From Streptomyces sp. NBC_00448 (GTDB lineage: Bacteria; Actinomycetota; Actinomycetes; Streptomycetales; Streptomycetaceae): a stretch of 64,000 nucleotides of DNA. Below are positions 7,613 through 15,569 of the stretch, piece after piece. The stretch covers positions 1,426,001-1,490,000 of the forward strand of contig NZ_CP107913.1 in assembly GCF_036014115.1 (NCBI RefSeq), read 5' to 3'. The stretch's first letter is position 1. Every line of letters starts with the position of its first letter. The notes under the pieces were generated by a model. The model was not told the DNA's origin. It did no database searches and saw nothing but the letters and a program-made list of their open reading frames with translations. A program made the translations under genes and the position numbers.

Positions 7613-9121
7613 CGCAACGAAGAGGCCGGTCGGGTCGCCGTCGGGGGCCGCGCCGGAGCGGACGAGTTCGGCGGCTTGGGCGAGGCGGGCCGCGGCCTCG
7701 TCGGCGGCGGGACCGCTGACGGTGAAAGGTATGCGGACGTAGGACTCGTAGGCGCCGTCGACCCCGAAACGGGGCCCCGCGGGCACGCGGACGCCGAGCC
7801 GTTCACCGGTGACGGCGAGGCGGGACCCGGAGACGTCACCGGTGCGCACCCACATCGTCATGCCGCCGCGCGGCACGCTGAAGTCCCACCCGGGCGTGTG
7901 CGCGCGCAACGCGGCCACCAGGTCGTCCCGGCACTCGCGGGCGCGGGCCCGGCGGGAGGCGAGCGCCTGCTCCCAGCCGCCGCCCCGCATCAGCCAGGCC
8001 ACCGCGAGCTGGTCGACGACGGGAGACGCGAGGTCGAGGTAGGCGCGGGCGGAGACCAGCCGGCGGACCACGTCGGGCGTGGAGCGCACCCAGCCGATCC
8101 GCAGCCCGGCCCACACGCTCTTGCTCGCCGAGCCGACCGTCATCACGGTCCCGCCCCGGTCGAACGCGGCCAGCGGCCGCACCCCGGACTCCTCGCCGTC
8201 GAGGACCAGTTCGGCCATGGTCTCGTCGGCGACCACCGTGGCCCCCGCCACCCGGGCCGCCTCGACCAGCTCGCGCCGCTCGTCGTCGCCGACCAGCGTG
8301 CCGGTCGGATTGTGGAAGTCCGGCATCACATAGACCATCCGGGGCGCGGCGTCCCGCATCACGCGGCGCCAGACGTCCATGTCCCAGCCGCCCAGCCGCT
8401 CCCGCAGCGCGACGGGCACCAGCCGGGAGCCGGTCTCGCGGAACAGCTCCAGCACGTTGGCGTAGCTGGGCGACTCCACGGCGACCCGCTCGCCATACCC
8501 GACCGCGTGCCGGGCGGTCGCGCCGACCGCCCCCATCGCCCCGGTGGTCACCATGATCTGCTCGGGCATGGTCGGCACCCCGCGTGCGGTGTAGCGGTCC
8601 GCGATGGCCTCGCGCAGCACCGGCAGCCCGGCGGGGAAGTCGCCGTGGGTCGCGGCGTACGCGGGCAGCTCGGCGAGGGCGCCCTGCATGGCCCGGCTCA
8701 GCCACGGCTCGGGCGCGGGCAGCGCGGCGGTGCCGAGGTCGATCACGGACCCGGCGGCGTCCGGCGGCAGGGGCTCCAGGCTGCGGGAGGGCAGGATGTG
8801 GCCCTCGGGGATCGCGGTCCAGCTGCCGGCGCCGCGCCGGGAGCGTGCGAAGCCCTCGGCCCGCAGCGCCTCGTACGCGGCCGCGACGGTGGTCCGGCTC
8901 ACCCCGAGCGCGAGCGCGAGTTCCCGCTCGGCGGGCAGCCGCGCGGCGACCTGGAGCCGCCCTTCCAGCACCAGCAGCCGCACCCCGTCGGCCAGCCCTC
9001 GGTAGGCGGGCAGCTTCCGCCCGCCGTTCCCGGTACCGGCCCCGCTCCCGTCGGCCGCCGGCCGGGGGGTCAGAAGCCGGGCGAGGTGCGCGGCGCTCAC
9101 CGTAGCGGTCCACTGAGGCAT
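7610..9121 (-). CDS. MocR-type PLP-dependent transcriptional regulator
   Basis: The 503-residue protein starts at the ATG giving MPQWTATVSAAHLARLL. It has an N-terminal GntR winged helix (about 50-115: GVRLLVLEGRLQ, RLPAERELALALGVSRTTV, AYEALRAEGF). A fold-type-I aminotransferase domain fills the rest. The pyridoxal-phosphate lysine is in VGSASKSVWAGLRIGW, and the DFHNPTG motif is present. MocR proteins sense a PLP-linked or amino compound and control a neighbouring gene. The divergent gene is a YczE-family membrane protein, a pairing seen repeatedly in Gram-positive bacteria, so that gene is the expected target. The TAG stop lies in the right arm of the 36-bp inverted repeat. Confidence 0.93.
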   Translation of the reverse strand: MPQWTATVSAAHLARLLTPRPAADGSGAGTGNGGRKLPAYRGLADGVRLLVLEGRLQVAARLPAERELALALGVSRTTVAAAYEALRAEGFARSRRGAGSWTAIPEGHILPSRSLEPLPPDAAGSVIDLGTAALPAPEPWLSRAMQGALAELPAYAATHGDFPAGLPVLREAIADRYTARGVPTMPEQIMVTTGAMGAVGATARHAVGYGERVAVESPSYANVLELFRETGSRLVPVALRERLGGWDMDVWRRVMRDAAPRMVYVMPDFHNPTGTLVGDDERRELVEAARVAGATVVADETMAELVLDGEESGVRPLAAFDRGGTVMTVGSASKSVWAGLRIGWVRSTPDVVRRLVSARAYLDLASPVVDQLAVAWLMRGGGWEQALASRRARARECRDDLVAALRAHTPGWDFSVPRGGMTMWVRTGDVSGSRLAVTGERLGVRVPAGPRFGVDGAYESYVRIPFTVSGPAADEAAARLAQAAELVRSGAAPDGDPTGLFVA

Positions 9122-9149
9122 CGAACTCAGTCCACCTTTCCCGGATTGG

Positions 9150-9179
9150 CTGTGGAAGAAAGCCGTGTACAGGCCACAG
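9150..9179. promoter_or_regulatory. Possible MocR operator between divergent genes
   Basis: An inverted repeat, CTGTGG (9150-9155) and CCACAG (9174-9179), lies in the 97-bp gap between the MocR gene and the YczE-family gene. A related TCCAC occurs at 9131. MocR regulators often bind repeated sites in exactly such gaps. Assignment rests on position and symmetry only. Confidence 0.35.
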
Positions 9180-9218
9180 AGTGGCATGCGCCGCCGTTCA
9201 CACGCCAGGGGGGTACCC

Positions 9219-9929
9219 GTGCGCCGTCCACCTGTCCACCGCCTCGTCCGTCTCTACGCCGGGCTCGCGCTGTACGGCGCGAGCGACGCGCTGCTGGTCC
9301 GCGCCTCGCTCGGCCTGGACCCGTGGGATGTCTTCCACCAGGGGCTGTCGCGGCTGACCGGGATCAGCATCGGTCTGGTCTCCATTGTCGTCGGTGCCGC
9401 CGTTCTGCTCCTGTGGTGGCCGCTGCGGCAGCGCCCGGGGCTCGGCACCGTGTCCAACGTGGTGCTCGTCGGCCTCTCGCTCGACGCCACCTTGGCCCTG
9501 GTGCCGTATCACGCGGCGCTCGCGGTGCGGGTGCCGCTGGTGGTGGGCGGGGTGCTGCTGAACGGCGCGGCCACCGGCCTGTACATCTCGGCCCGGTTCG
9601 GCCCCGGTCCCCGCGACGGCCTGATGACCGGCCTGCACCGCAGAACCGGCCGCTCGCTGCGGCTGATCCGTACCGGCATCGAGCTGACCGTGCTGGCGGC
9701 GGGCTTCGTGCTCGGCGGCGGCGTGGGCGTCGGCACCGTGCTGTACGCCGTGTCGATCGGCCCGCTCGCCCAGTTCTTCCTGCGCCTGTTCGACACTCCC
9801 CCGGCCCGGTCCCAGGCCGGTCTCCCGGCCTCGTCCGCGGCCGGTTCCGGGCCGATCATGGCCGGTACGGACGGCTCTGCGGGTATTCGCCGGGAAGCGC
9901 CGGAACACCGAGTGGTGGACACGATTTAG
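9219..9929 (+). CDS. YczE/YyaS/YitT-family membrane protein
   Basis: The protein has about five hydrophobic segments: LYAGLALYGASDALLV, LVSIVVGAAVLLLWW, NVVLVGLSLDATLALV, VPLVVGGVLLNGAATGLYIS and TVLAAGFVLGGGVGVGTVLY. Between them is the family hallmark FGPGPRDGLMTGLH and the early SLGLDPWDVFHQGL. I prefer the GTG at 9219, which follows a strong AGGGGGG site; an ATG at 9186 would add 11 residues. The family is of uncertain function, probably transport or sensing in the cytoplasmic membrane, and is commonly divergent from a MocR regulator as here. The C-terminal 45 residues are low in complexity. Confidence 0.88.
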   Translation: MRRPPVHRLVRLYAGLALYGASDALLVRASLGLDPWDVFHQGLSRLTGISIGLVSIVVGAAVLLLWWPLRQRPGLGTVSNVVLVGLSLDATLALVPYHAALAVRVPLVVGGVLLNGAATGLYISARFGPGPRDGLMTGLHRRTGRSLRLIRTGIELTVLAAGFVLGGGVGVGTVLYAVSIGPLAQFFLRLFDTPPARSQAGLPASSAAGSGPIMAGTDGSAGIRREAPEHRVVDTI

Positions 9930-10097
9930 CCCTGAGGGGTGCGGGCGGGTAGTGTACGCGGTTGGCCCAGCGAGCTGACCGCTACTGCACGCAAAAGATA
10001 CGACGACAGCGGGTGACATATCCCGCCGAGTGTGACAAATGGGATGTCGCTGGGTAGAAACAGGGGCGACACGACGGGCGACGCATATCCCGAAACG

Positions 10098-10123
10098 GGA
10101 ATCTTCACCGCCGACCGGACGTT
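10098..10123 (+). promoter_or_regulatory. Sigma-R-type promoter of rbpA
   Basis: GGAAT (10098-10102), 18 bases, then GTT (10121-10123) matches the Streptomyces sigma-R consensus GGAAT-N18/19-GTT. It lies about 65 bp upstream of the rbpA start codon. rbpA of S. coelicolor is known to be part of the thiol-oxidative-stress regulon, so the position makes sense. Confidence 0.8.
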
Positions 10124-10186
10124 GACCGGATGACGACGACAGCGACACCTGTCCTGTGGGCGACCAAAGCCCGGGAGGCACGATTC

Positions 10187-10561
10187 ATGAGTGAGCGAGC
10201 TCTCCGCGGCACGCGACTCGGGGCCACCAGCTACGAGACCGACCGCGGCATCGATCTGGCCCCGCGCCAGACCGTTGAGTACGCATGCCGGAACGGCCAT
10301 CGATTTGAGATGCCGTTTTCGGTTGAGGCCGAGATTCCTCCGGAGTGGGAGTGCCGCGCCTGCGGCCAGACCGCGCTTCTGGTGGACGGAGAAGGTCCCG
10401 AGGAGAAGACCACGAAGCCGGCGCGCACGCACTGGGACATGCTCATGGAGCGGCGCACGCTCGAAGAGTTGGAGGAAGTGCTGGCCGAACGGCTCGCCGT
10501 CCTCCGGTCCGGAGCGATGAACATCGCGGTGCATCCGCGCGACAACCGCAAGACCGCCTGA
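10187..10561 (+). CDS. rbpA: RNA polymerase-binding protein RbpA
   Basis: The 124-residue protein is recognisable from its start, MSERALRGTRLGATSYETDR, and its central zinc-binding-like core (YACRNGHRFEMPFSVEAEIP, then CRACG). The C-terminal sigma-interaction helix region runs from HWDMLMERRTLEELEEVLAE. RbpA binds the principal sigma factor and RNA polymerase and stabilises promoter complexes; it also lowers rifampicin sensitivity. The start is supported by a GGGAGG site ten bases upstream. A sigma-R promoter precedes it and a hairpin terminator follows. Confidence 0.97.
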   Translation: MSERALRGTRLGATSYETDRGIDLAPRQTVEYACRNGHRFEMPFSVEAEIPPEWECRACGQTALLVDGEGPEEKTTKPARTHWDMLMERRTLEELEEVLAERLAVLRSGAMNIAVHPRDNRKTA

Positions 10562-10571
10562 CGGACCGGGT

Positions 10572-10610
10572 CCGCGGCGCCGCGGGCCCACTCCGGGCCC
10601 GCATCCGCGG
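10572..10610. terminator. Terminator between rbpA and the convergent fxsA gene
   Basis: GCGGGCCC (10582-10589) pairs with GGGCCCGC (10595-10602) around a 5-base loop. Outer CCGCGG repeats extend the stem. It lies right after the rbpA stop. Confidence 0.65.
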
Positions 10611-10789
10611 CCCCCGAACCCTTCCGCCCGGCCGGAGCACCCGCTCCGCGCCGGGCGTACCCATGCCGTCCTACGGTGCCCTGTGCCCACATCCTGTGCC
10701 GCCGGCCGCTGCGGCCGACGGCAGGCCCTGCCGCCCGCCGTGGCAGGCCGAGCGGGCCGGGGCGGGCAGTCCGTGCCGGTTGCGGGCGG

Positions 10790-11389
10790 TCAGTCCCGGT
10801 TGATGACCTCGCCCTGGACCACCTTGTCCCCGGAGGAACCAGGCCCCCCGCCCGAGCCGCTGCCGGAGCCGGGCCCACCACCAGGGCCGTCCCCGCCACC
10901 GAAACCAGGTCCGCCGGGCCCTCCGAAGCCGCCCGCGGGCCCTCCTGGAGGCATCGGCACGGCGCGGCCGAGTATCGCCCGGTCCACCCGGCGCCCGATG
11001 AACGCCCGGGCCTGCGGGATCAGCAGGACCAGCGCGACCGCGTCGGAGACGAACCCGGGGATGATCAGCAGCAGCCCGCCCAGCATGGCCAGGCCGGTCC
11101 GGCCGCCGCCCTGGGGCGGGCCGGGCTGAACCCCCTGCTGCTGGGCGTTCACGGATGCCGCGAGGTTCTGCCAGGCGCTGCGCCCGGCGCGCTTCACGGC
11201 GGCGGCGCCCAGCACGAACCCGGCGAGAATGCACAGAAAGACCACGAGCCAGTTGGTCGCCCCGGCCACCACCGTCAGCAGCCAGATCTCCAGCGCCACC
11301 CACACCGCGATCGCGATCGGCACGATGGTGCGAGCCCGCGAACGACGCTGTCGCTGCGGCCTGACCGGGGGCGATGTGTTCGTCGTCAT
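10790..11389 (-). CDS. fxsA: FxsA-family membrane protein
   Basis: The 199-residue protein has a basic N-terminus and two transmembrane segments close together (IVPIAIAVWVALEIWLLTVV and WLVVFLCILAGFVLGAAAV). A third hydrophobic region, LAMLGGLLLIIPGFVSDAVA, contains the GG-LLIIPGF-SD hallmark of FxsA. The last 60 residues are Gly/Pro-rich. FxsA of E. coli is an inner-membrane protein whose overproduction relieves phage F exclusion; its normal role is unknown. It converges on rbpA, a neighbour arrangement I recall from other streptomycetes. Confidence 0.9.
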   Translation of the reverse strand: MTTNTSPPVRPQRQRRSRARTIVPIAIAVWVALEIWLLTVVAGATNWLVVFLCILAGFVLGAAAVKRAGRSAWQNLAASVNAQQQGVQPGPPQGGGRTGLAMLGGLLLIIPGFVSDAVALVLLIPQARAFIGRRVDRAILGRAVPMPPGGPAGGFGGPGGPGFGGGDGPGGGPGSGSGSGGGPGSSGDKVVQGEVINRD

Positions 11390-11470
11390 ATCTCAAGTGT
11401 GCCAAAGTCCGGGTAAAGCCCGTCGCCGGGCTCCCTGGGCGGTGGACTGGCGCCGTACCGGCCAGCGACG

Positions 11471-12322
11471 ATGTGCGACGTGACACACCCGGAGCCCTCC
11501 GACGACCCCGCGCCGCAGGCACACCAGCCCCGAGCCGACGACCCGCACGCCGGATCACCCGGCGGTCCCGCCCCCGACGGCGACACCCTCGCCGACCGCC
11601 TGGCCCGGATCGAGGCCCTGCTCGTCCCCGCCCGGGCCGAGCTCGGCACGGCCCAGCACGAGGCCGTACCGGCTTGGCGCCGGGCCACCCGGGGGGAGCC
11701 GCGCTGGGCCGCGACCGCCTCCGTGCTCGCGGTGATGGCGATCCAGCTCGTGCTGCCCGCCCGGCTGGTGGGCCACCCCCGGATTCTGGTCCCCGCGGTG
11801 GAGGCGGCCCTGCTCGCCTGCCTGATCGCGCTCAACCCGCACCGCATCGAGCGCGGCTCCCGTACGTATCGGGTACTCAGCCTGGTGCTGACCCTGGCGA
11901 TCGGAGCCGCGAACCTGTTCTCCGTGGTCCTGCTGGTGCGCGGGCTGGCCGAGGGCACCGACCACACGCCGGCCGGGAGGCTGCTGCTGACCGGTGGCGC
12001 GATCTGGATGATCAACGTCGTGATCTTCGCGCTCGCCTACTGGGAACTGGACCGTGGCGGGCCGGCCGCCCGCGCGCACGGCGAGCAGGACGTGCCGGAC
12101 CTCCTCTTCCCGCAGTTGCAGTCCCCGCAGTTGTCACCTCCGCACTGGGAGTCCGCCTACCTGGACTACTTCTACCTGTCCTTCACCAACTCCACGGCGT
12201 TCAGCCCGACCGACGTGCTGCCGGTGACACGGAAGGCGAAGCTGCTGATGATGGCGCAGTCCGCGGTGTCGCTGGTCACCGTGGTGCTGGTGGTGGCCCG
12301 AGCGGTCAACATCCTCAAATGA
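11471..12322 (+). CDS. Multi-spanning membrane protein, possibly ion-channel-like
   Basis: The 283-residue protein has a Pro/Asp-rich cytoplasmic N-terminus of about 75 residues, then at least four hydrophobic segments (about 80-100, 105-125, 135-160 and 170-195). A last pair surrounds the loop YLSFTNSTAFSPTDVLPVTR and is followed by LLMMAQSAVSLVTVVLVVAR. That final hairpin has the shape of a two-helix channel pore, but the selectivity sequence TxGYG is absent. A related class is the DUF1345-like membrane proteins. A GTG nine bases in could also be the start. Function unassigned. It ends 23 bp from the convergent ppm1 stop. Confidence 0.8.
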   Translation: MCDVTHPEPSDDPAPQAHQPRADDPHAGSPGGPAPDGDTLADRLARIEALLVPARAELGTAQHEAVPAWRRATRGEPRWAATASVLAVMAIQLVLPARLVGHPRILVPAVEAALLACLIALNPHRIERGSRTYRVLSLVLTLAIGAANLFSVVLLVRGLAEGTDHTPAGRLLLTGGAIWMINVVIFALAYWELDRGGPAARAHGEQDVPDLLFPQLQSPQLSPPHWESAYLDYFYLSFTNSTAFSPTDVLPVTRKAKLLMMAQSAVSLVTVVLVVARAVNILK

Positions 12323-12345
12323 CCGGCCGCAGCGGCACGATGGCG

Positions 12346-13116
12346 TTACGGCAGCTGACGGCGCCCGGTGATCTTGCTCGCCCGCGCCCCGACGCCCCAC
12401 GCGGTGACCCGCCACAGCGCCTCGGCCACGATGTTGCGGCTCATCTTGCTGTCACCACGCTCGCGCTCCACGAAGGTGATCGGCACCTCGACCACGTGGA
12501 AGCCGGCCTTCACCGCGCGCCAGGCCAGGTCCACCTGGAAGCAGTAGCCGGCGGAGGCGATGTCGCCCATGCCCAGGCTCTCCAGGGTCTGCCGCCGGAA
12601 GGCCCGGTAGCCGCCGGTGACATCGCGGATCGGCACGTCGAGCATCATCCGGGAGTAGGTGCTGCCGCCCCGGGAGAGGTACTCGCGGTGCTTGGGCCAG
12701 TTCACCACCCGGCCGCCGGGAATCCACCGCGAGCCGAGCACCAGGTCGGCGCTCTTCAACGCGGTGAGCAGCCGCGGCAGTTCCTCCGGCTGGTGCGACC
12801 CGTCGGCGTCCATCTCGACCAGCACGCCGTAGTCGTGGTCGATCCCCCACTGGAACCCGGCCAGGTAGGCGGCGCCGAGGCCCTCCTTGCCCTTGCGGTG
12901 CATCACGTGCACCTGCGGGTCGTCGGCGGCGAGTTCGTCGGCCAACTTGCCGGTCCCGTCAGGGCTGTTGTCGTCGGCGATCAGGATGTCCGCTTCGGGC
13001 ACCGACGCCCGGACCCGCTTGACGATCGGCCGGACGTTCTCCGCCTCGTTGTAGGTGGGGATGATGACCAGGACCCTGCCGAGGGAGTCGAAGCTCCGCT
13101 GCTCGTCCTCGTTCAC
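12346..13116 (-). CDS. ppm1: Polyprenol-phosphate mannosyltransferase (Ppm1-like)
   Basis: The 256-residue glycosyltransferase family 2 protein shows VLVIIPTYNEAENV at the start, ILIADDNSPDGTG for nucleotide-sugar binding and VEMDADGSHQPEELP with the DXD-type metal site. The QVDLAWRA/RERGDSKMS end is typical of dolichol/polyprenol-phosphate mannose synthases. It should transfer mannose from GDP-mannose to polyprenyl phosphate at the inner membrane face, the donor for protein O-mannosylation and lipoglycans. The GTG start overlaps the lnt stop as GTGA, so translation is coupled. In mycobacteria the same two functions are fused in one polypeptide. No transmembrane domain is present here, consistent with partnership with Lnt. 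Confidence 0.95.
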   Translation of the reverse strand: MNEDEQRSFDSLGRVLVIIPTYNEAENVRPIVKRVRASVPEADILIADDNSPDGTGKLADELAADDPQVHVMHRKGKEGLGAAYLAGFQWGIDHDYGVLVEMDADGSHQPEELPRLLTALKSADLVLGSRWIPGGRVVNWPKHREYLSRGGSTYSRMMLDVPIRDVTGGYRAFRRQTLESLGMGDIASAGYCFQVDLAWRAVKAGFHVVEVPITFVERERGDSKMSRNIVAEALWRVTAWGVGARASKITGRRQLP

Positions 13117-14798
13117 TGCTGCGTCTGCCCTTTCGCCATGCGCGTGCGCTCCAGCCTGCCGATCGCGGTGGCGGCCGCGCAGGACAGAAGACCAACCATA
13201 GCGAGTGCCCACTCAGGTGCCGCACCGACTCGGTCCGCGATCGTCTTCTCGTCGCGCAGCGGAATGTCGGCGCTGATGACCTGCTGGGTGAACTCCTTGC
13301 TGCGCTGCTCGATCGTCCCGTCCGGCTCGACCACCGCGCTGATCCCACTGGTCGCCGCGGTGACCACGGCCCGGCCGTGCTCGACCGCTCGCAGCTTGGA
13401 CATCGCGAGCTGCTGGTCGGGCTGGCCGGTGCGGCCGTAAGTTGCGTTGTTGGTCTGTACGACGATGGCGCGGGCTCCGGCGTTCACTGTGTCGCGCACA
13501 ATTCCGTCGTAGGCCACCTCGAAGCAGATCACGTCGCCCAGCTTCGCCGGGCCGATCTGCATCACGCCGCTGCCCTTACCTGGGTAGAAGTCCTTCGGGA
13601 TCTCGTTCAGCATCGGGATGACCTTGGTCAACTCTTTACGGAACGGGACGTACTCGCCGAACGGCACCGGGTGCTGCTTCGTATAGTGCGCGCCCGGGCC
13701 GGTGACCGGGTCCCAGACGATGCCCTCGTTCTGCACGTGCGCCTTGTCCGGGCCGTCGACCAGCGCGCCGACCAGCACCGGCACACCCACCGCCTGGACC
13801 GCCTCGGTGATCTTGTCGTACGCCTGCGGGTAGGTGAACGGGTCCAGGTCCGAGGAGTTCTCCGGCCACAGCACGATGTCGGGCTTGGGCACCTTGCCGG
13901 CCTTGATGTCCGCGGCGAGCTTGAGGGTGGCCTGCACGTGGTTGTCCAGGATCTTCATCGGGCGGCCGAGGAAGTGCATGCCGGGCTGCTGCACGTTGCC
14001 CTGCACGATGGCGACCTTCACATGCCCGACCGCGTTGGTGTGGATCGGCACGAGCAGGCCGGACAGCAGCACGGCCGCGGCCAGGACGAGCGCGCCGGCC
14101 GCGGGCAGGGCGCCCCGCACGGTCAGCGCCCGGGTCCGTGGGGCCTCGGGGCGGGCGAGGTACGCCCGGTGGGCGGCGAGCGCCGCCGCGGCCAGCAGGG
14201 CGCCGCTGAGCGCCACCGCGAAGCTCACCAGCGGGGCGCCGCCGAGCGCGGCGAGCGGGGTGAACGGCGACCCGGTGTTCGCGAACGCCAGCCGGCCCCA
14301 AGGGAATCCGCCGAACGGCAGCCGGTCGCGGACCAGTTCCTGGGTCACCCACAGGCAGGCCGCCCACAGCGGCCACCACGGCAGCCGGCGGGCCACCACC
14401 ATCAAGGCGGCCATCACCACCAGGTACAGCGCCTCGATCGCGGACAGGCCCACCACGGCGAGCCAGATCACCGACCGCAGCCACACCAGCAGCCACAGGA
14501 AGAACGGAAAAGCGAAGGCGAAGCCCAGCCAGGCGCCCTGGCGGACCGTGCGGCCCTCCAGCACCAGCGCGAGGCCGGCCACCGCGACCAGCGACAACGG
14601 CCACACGCCGTACGGCGGGAAGGCGGCGGCCATCATCAGGCCGAAGGCCGCGGCCACCCCGCTCCTGGGGGCCGCGGCCCTGGCGGTGGCCTTCCACCGG
14701 GCGCGCCGCGTCGCCGGTACGACCGGTACGACGGTCACGTCGGCGGCAGGCACGGCCACGGGGGGCGCCGCGGGGGCGTTCGGCGGACGCAGGCGCAC
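13113..14798 (-). CDS. lnt: Apolipoprotein N-acyltransferase
   Basis: The GTG at 14798 is chosen because AGGAAGG stands eight bases upstream; an ATG at 14924 would add 42 residues unlike the family. The 561-residue protein has an N-terminal block of six to eight transmembrane helices and a periplasmic-side nitrilase domain. The catalytic triad is visible: E313 in LWPENSS, K374 in YTKQHPVPFGEY and C425 in GDVICFEVAYDG. A last membrane helix (EWALAMVGLLSCAAATAIG) closes the chain. It adds the third acyl chain to lipoproteins. It is coupled to ppm1 downstream, the same partnership as the fused mycobacterial enzyme. Confidence 0.95.
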   Translation of the reverse strand: MRLRPPNAPAAPPVAVPAADVTVVPVVPATRRARWKATARAAAPRSGVAAAFGLMMAAAFPPYGVWPLSLVAVAGLALVLEGRTVRQGAWLGFAFAFPFFLWLLVWLRSVIWLAVVGLSAIEALYLVVMAALMVVARRLPWWPLWAACLWVTQELVRDRLPFGGFPWGRLAFANTGSPFTPLAALGGAPLVSFAVALSGALLAAAALAAHRAYLARPEAPRTRALTVRGALPAAGALVLAAAVLLSGLLVPIHTNAVGHVKVAIVQGNVQQPGMHFLGRPMKILDNHVQATLKLAADIKAGKVPKPDIVLWPENSSDLDPFTYPQAYDKITEAVQAVGVPVLVGALVDGPDKAHVQNEGIVWDPVTGPGAHYTKQHPVPFGEYVPFRKELTKVIPMLNEIPKDFYPGKGSGVMQIGPAKLGDVICFEVAYDGIVRDTVNAGARAIVVQTNNATYGRTGQPDQQLAMSKLRAVEHGRAVVTAATSGISAVVEPDGTIEQRSKEFTQQVISADIPLRDEKTIADRVGAAPEWALAMVGLLSCAAATAIGRLERTRMAKGQTQQ

Positions 14799-14927
14799 GG
14801 GGGTGGCCTTCCTGCAGGTCGAGAGAGTTGTCGAAGGTGACCGTACCTCGTCTTCCTGGCGGTTCGGCCGGGGCGGGGTCCGCCCGTCCTGCCCATCCCC
14901 GTGAGTTCCCGGATCTTGAGGCATGTG

Positions 14928-15095
14928 GGTGGCTTGTCGCGCAGTTTCCCGCGCCCCTTGGCAAGTGCGGCCCATCCCGCGGCAAGCAAGGAGGTGCCGC
15001 AGATACCCAGGGGCCGTGGGGGCACTCCCCCTGGCTCCGCCGGGGGCACCCCCACCCCGGCGAAGCTCTGGGAGGGAACGGCGCGACAAGCCACC
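14928..15095. repeat. Dispersed intergenic repeat with a nested second repeat
   Basis: A perfect 15-bp inverted repeat, GGTGGCTTGTCGCGC (14928-14942) and its complement (15081-15095), bounds the element. The left arm runs into CGCAGTTTCCCGCGCCCCTT, a near copy of the core found in the 6643-7612 block and at 43991-44110. Inside is a second palindromic element built from GGGGGCACTCCCCC and CCGGGGGCACCCCCA (about 15015-15060), a sequence type I associate with Streptomyces intergenic repeats. It lies upstream of lnt. Confidence 0.8.
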
Positions 15096-15569
15096 TACGG
15101 ACCGCAAGGTCCCGTGACGGCAGAACGGGGCGGCCCGGCGGGTCAGGGCCCCCAACGGGAGCGGGCCCGGACACCCTTCGGGCCGACCTGGGAACCGCTG
15201 GCTGCGGCTCGGCACCGAGGCCGTTGTCTACTGGGCGTCCGGGCCCTTCCCGGGTCACACCTGTCGATCGGGCGGCACTCCCCCCGCGTTCCGCGCCGCG
15301 GACGCTGGACCTGGCTGCCAGTGGCGGCGCGCGTGCGGCGCGGCGCCCCATGGCCCAGCGGTGTTCGACGCAACCGCGGAGAGCCCCCGGTCCGACGTCC
15401 TGTGGTGGACCTGGCCGAACCTACTCGCCCCCGACCAGCCACTGTCAACACCCCTGTGACCTGCGGACTCCCGGTAAATCAGCAGGTCAGTGGCGAGGCA
15501 CCGGCGCGACCGCGACACGCCGCCACCGGTCCACCGCACACCGTTCGGCCGCATCCCGGAAAGCGCAGG
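15096..15569. other. Intergenic region without a recognised gene
   Basis: Nothing with a protein signature, ribosome site or RNA fold was seen between the dispersed repeat and the amidohydrolase stop. Frames across it are Arg/Pro/Gly-rich and typical of non-coding GC-rich DNA. Confidence 0.5.

Noticed and set aside
7610..9187. Aminotransferase of amino-acid metabolism
   Set aside because: The N-terminal GntR winged helix and divergent YczE partner identify a MocR regulator.
6803..9952. Very long frame (over 1000 codons) across the repeat array and the MocR gene
   Set aside because: It is antisense to the MocR gene, changes phase through the 152-bp repeats and has no family signature. GC-rich DNA produces such frames.
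15143..15451. 102-codon minus-strand frame between lnt repeat and amidohydrolase
   Set aside because: Arg/Gly/Pro-rich composition, no ribosome site and no motif.
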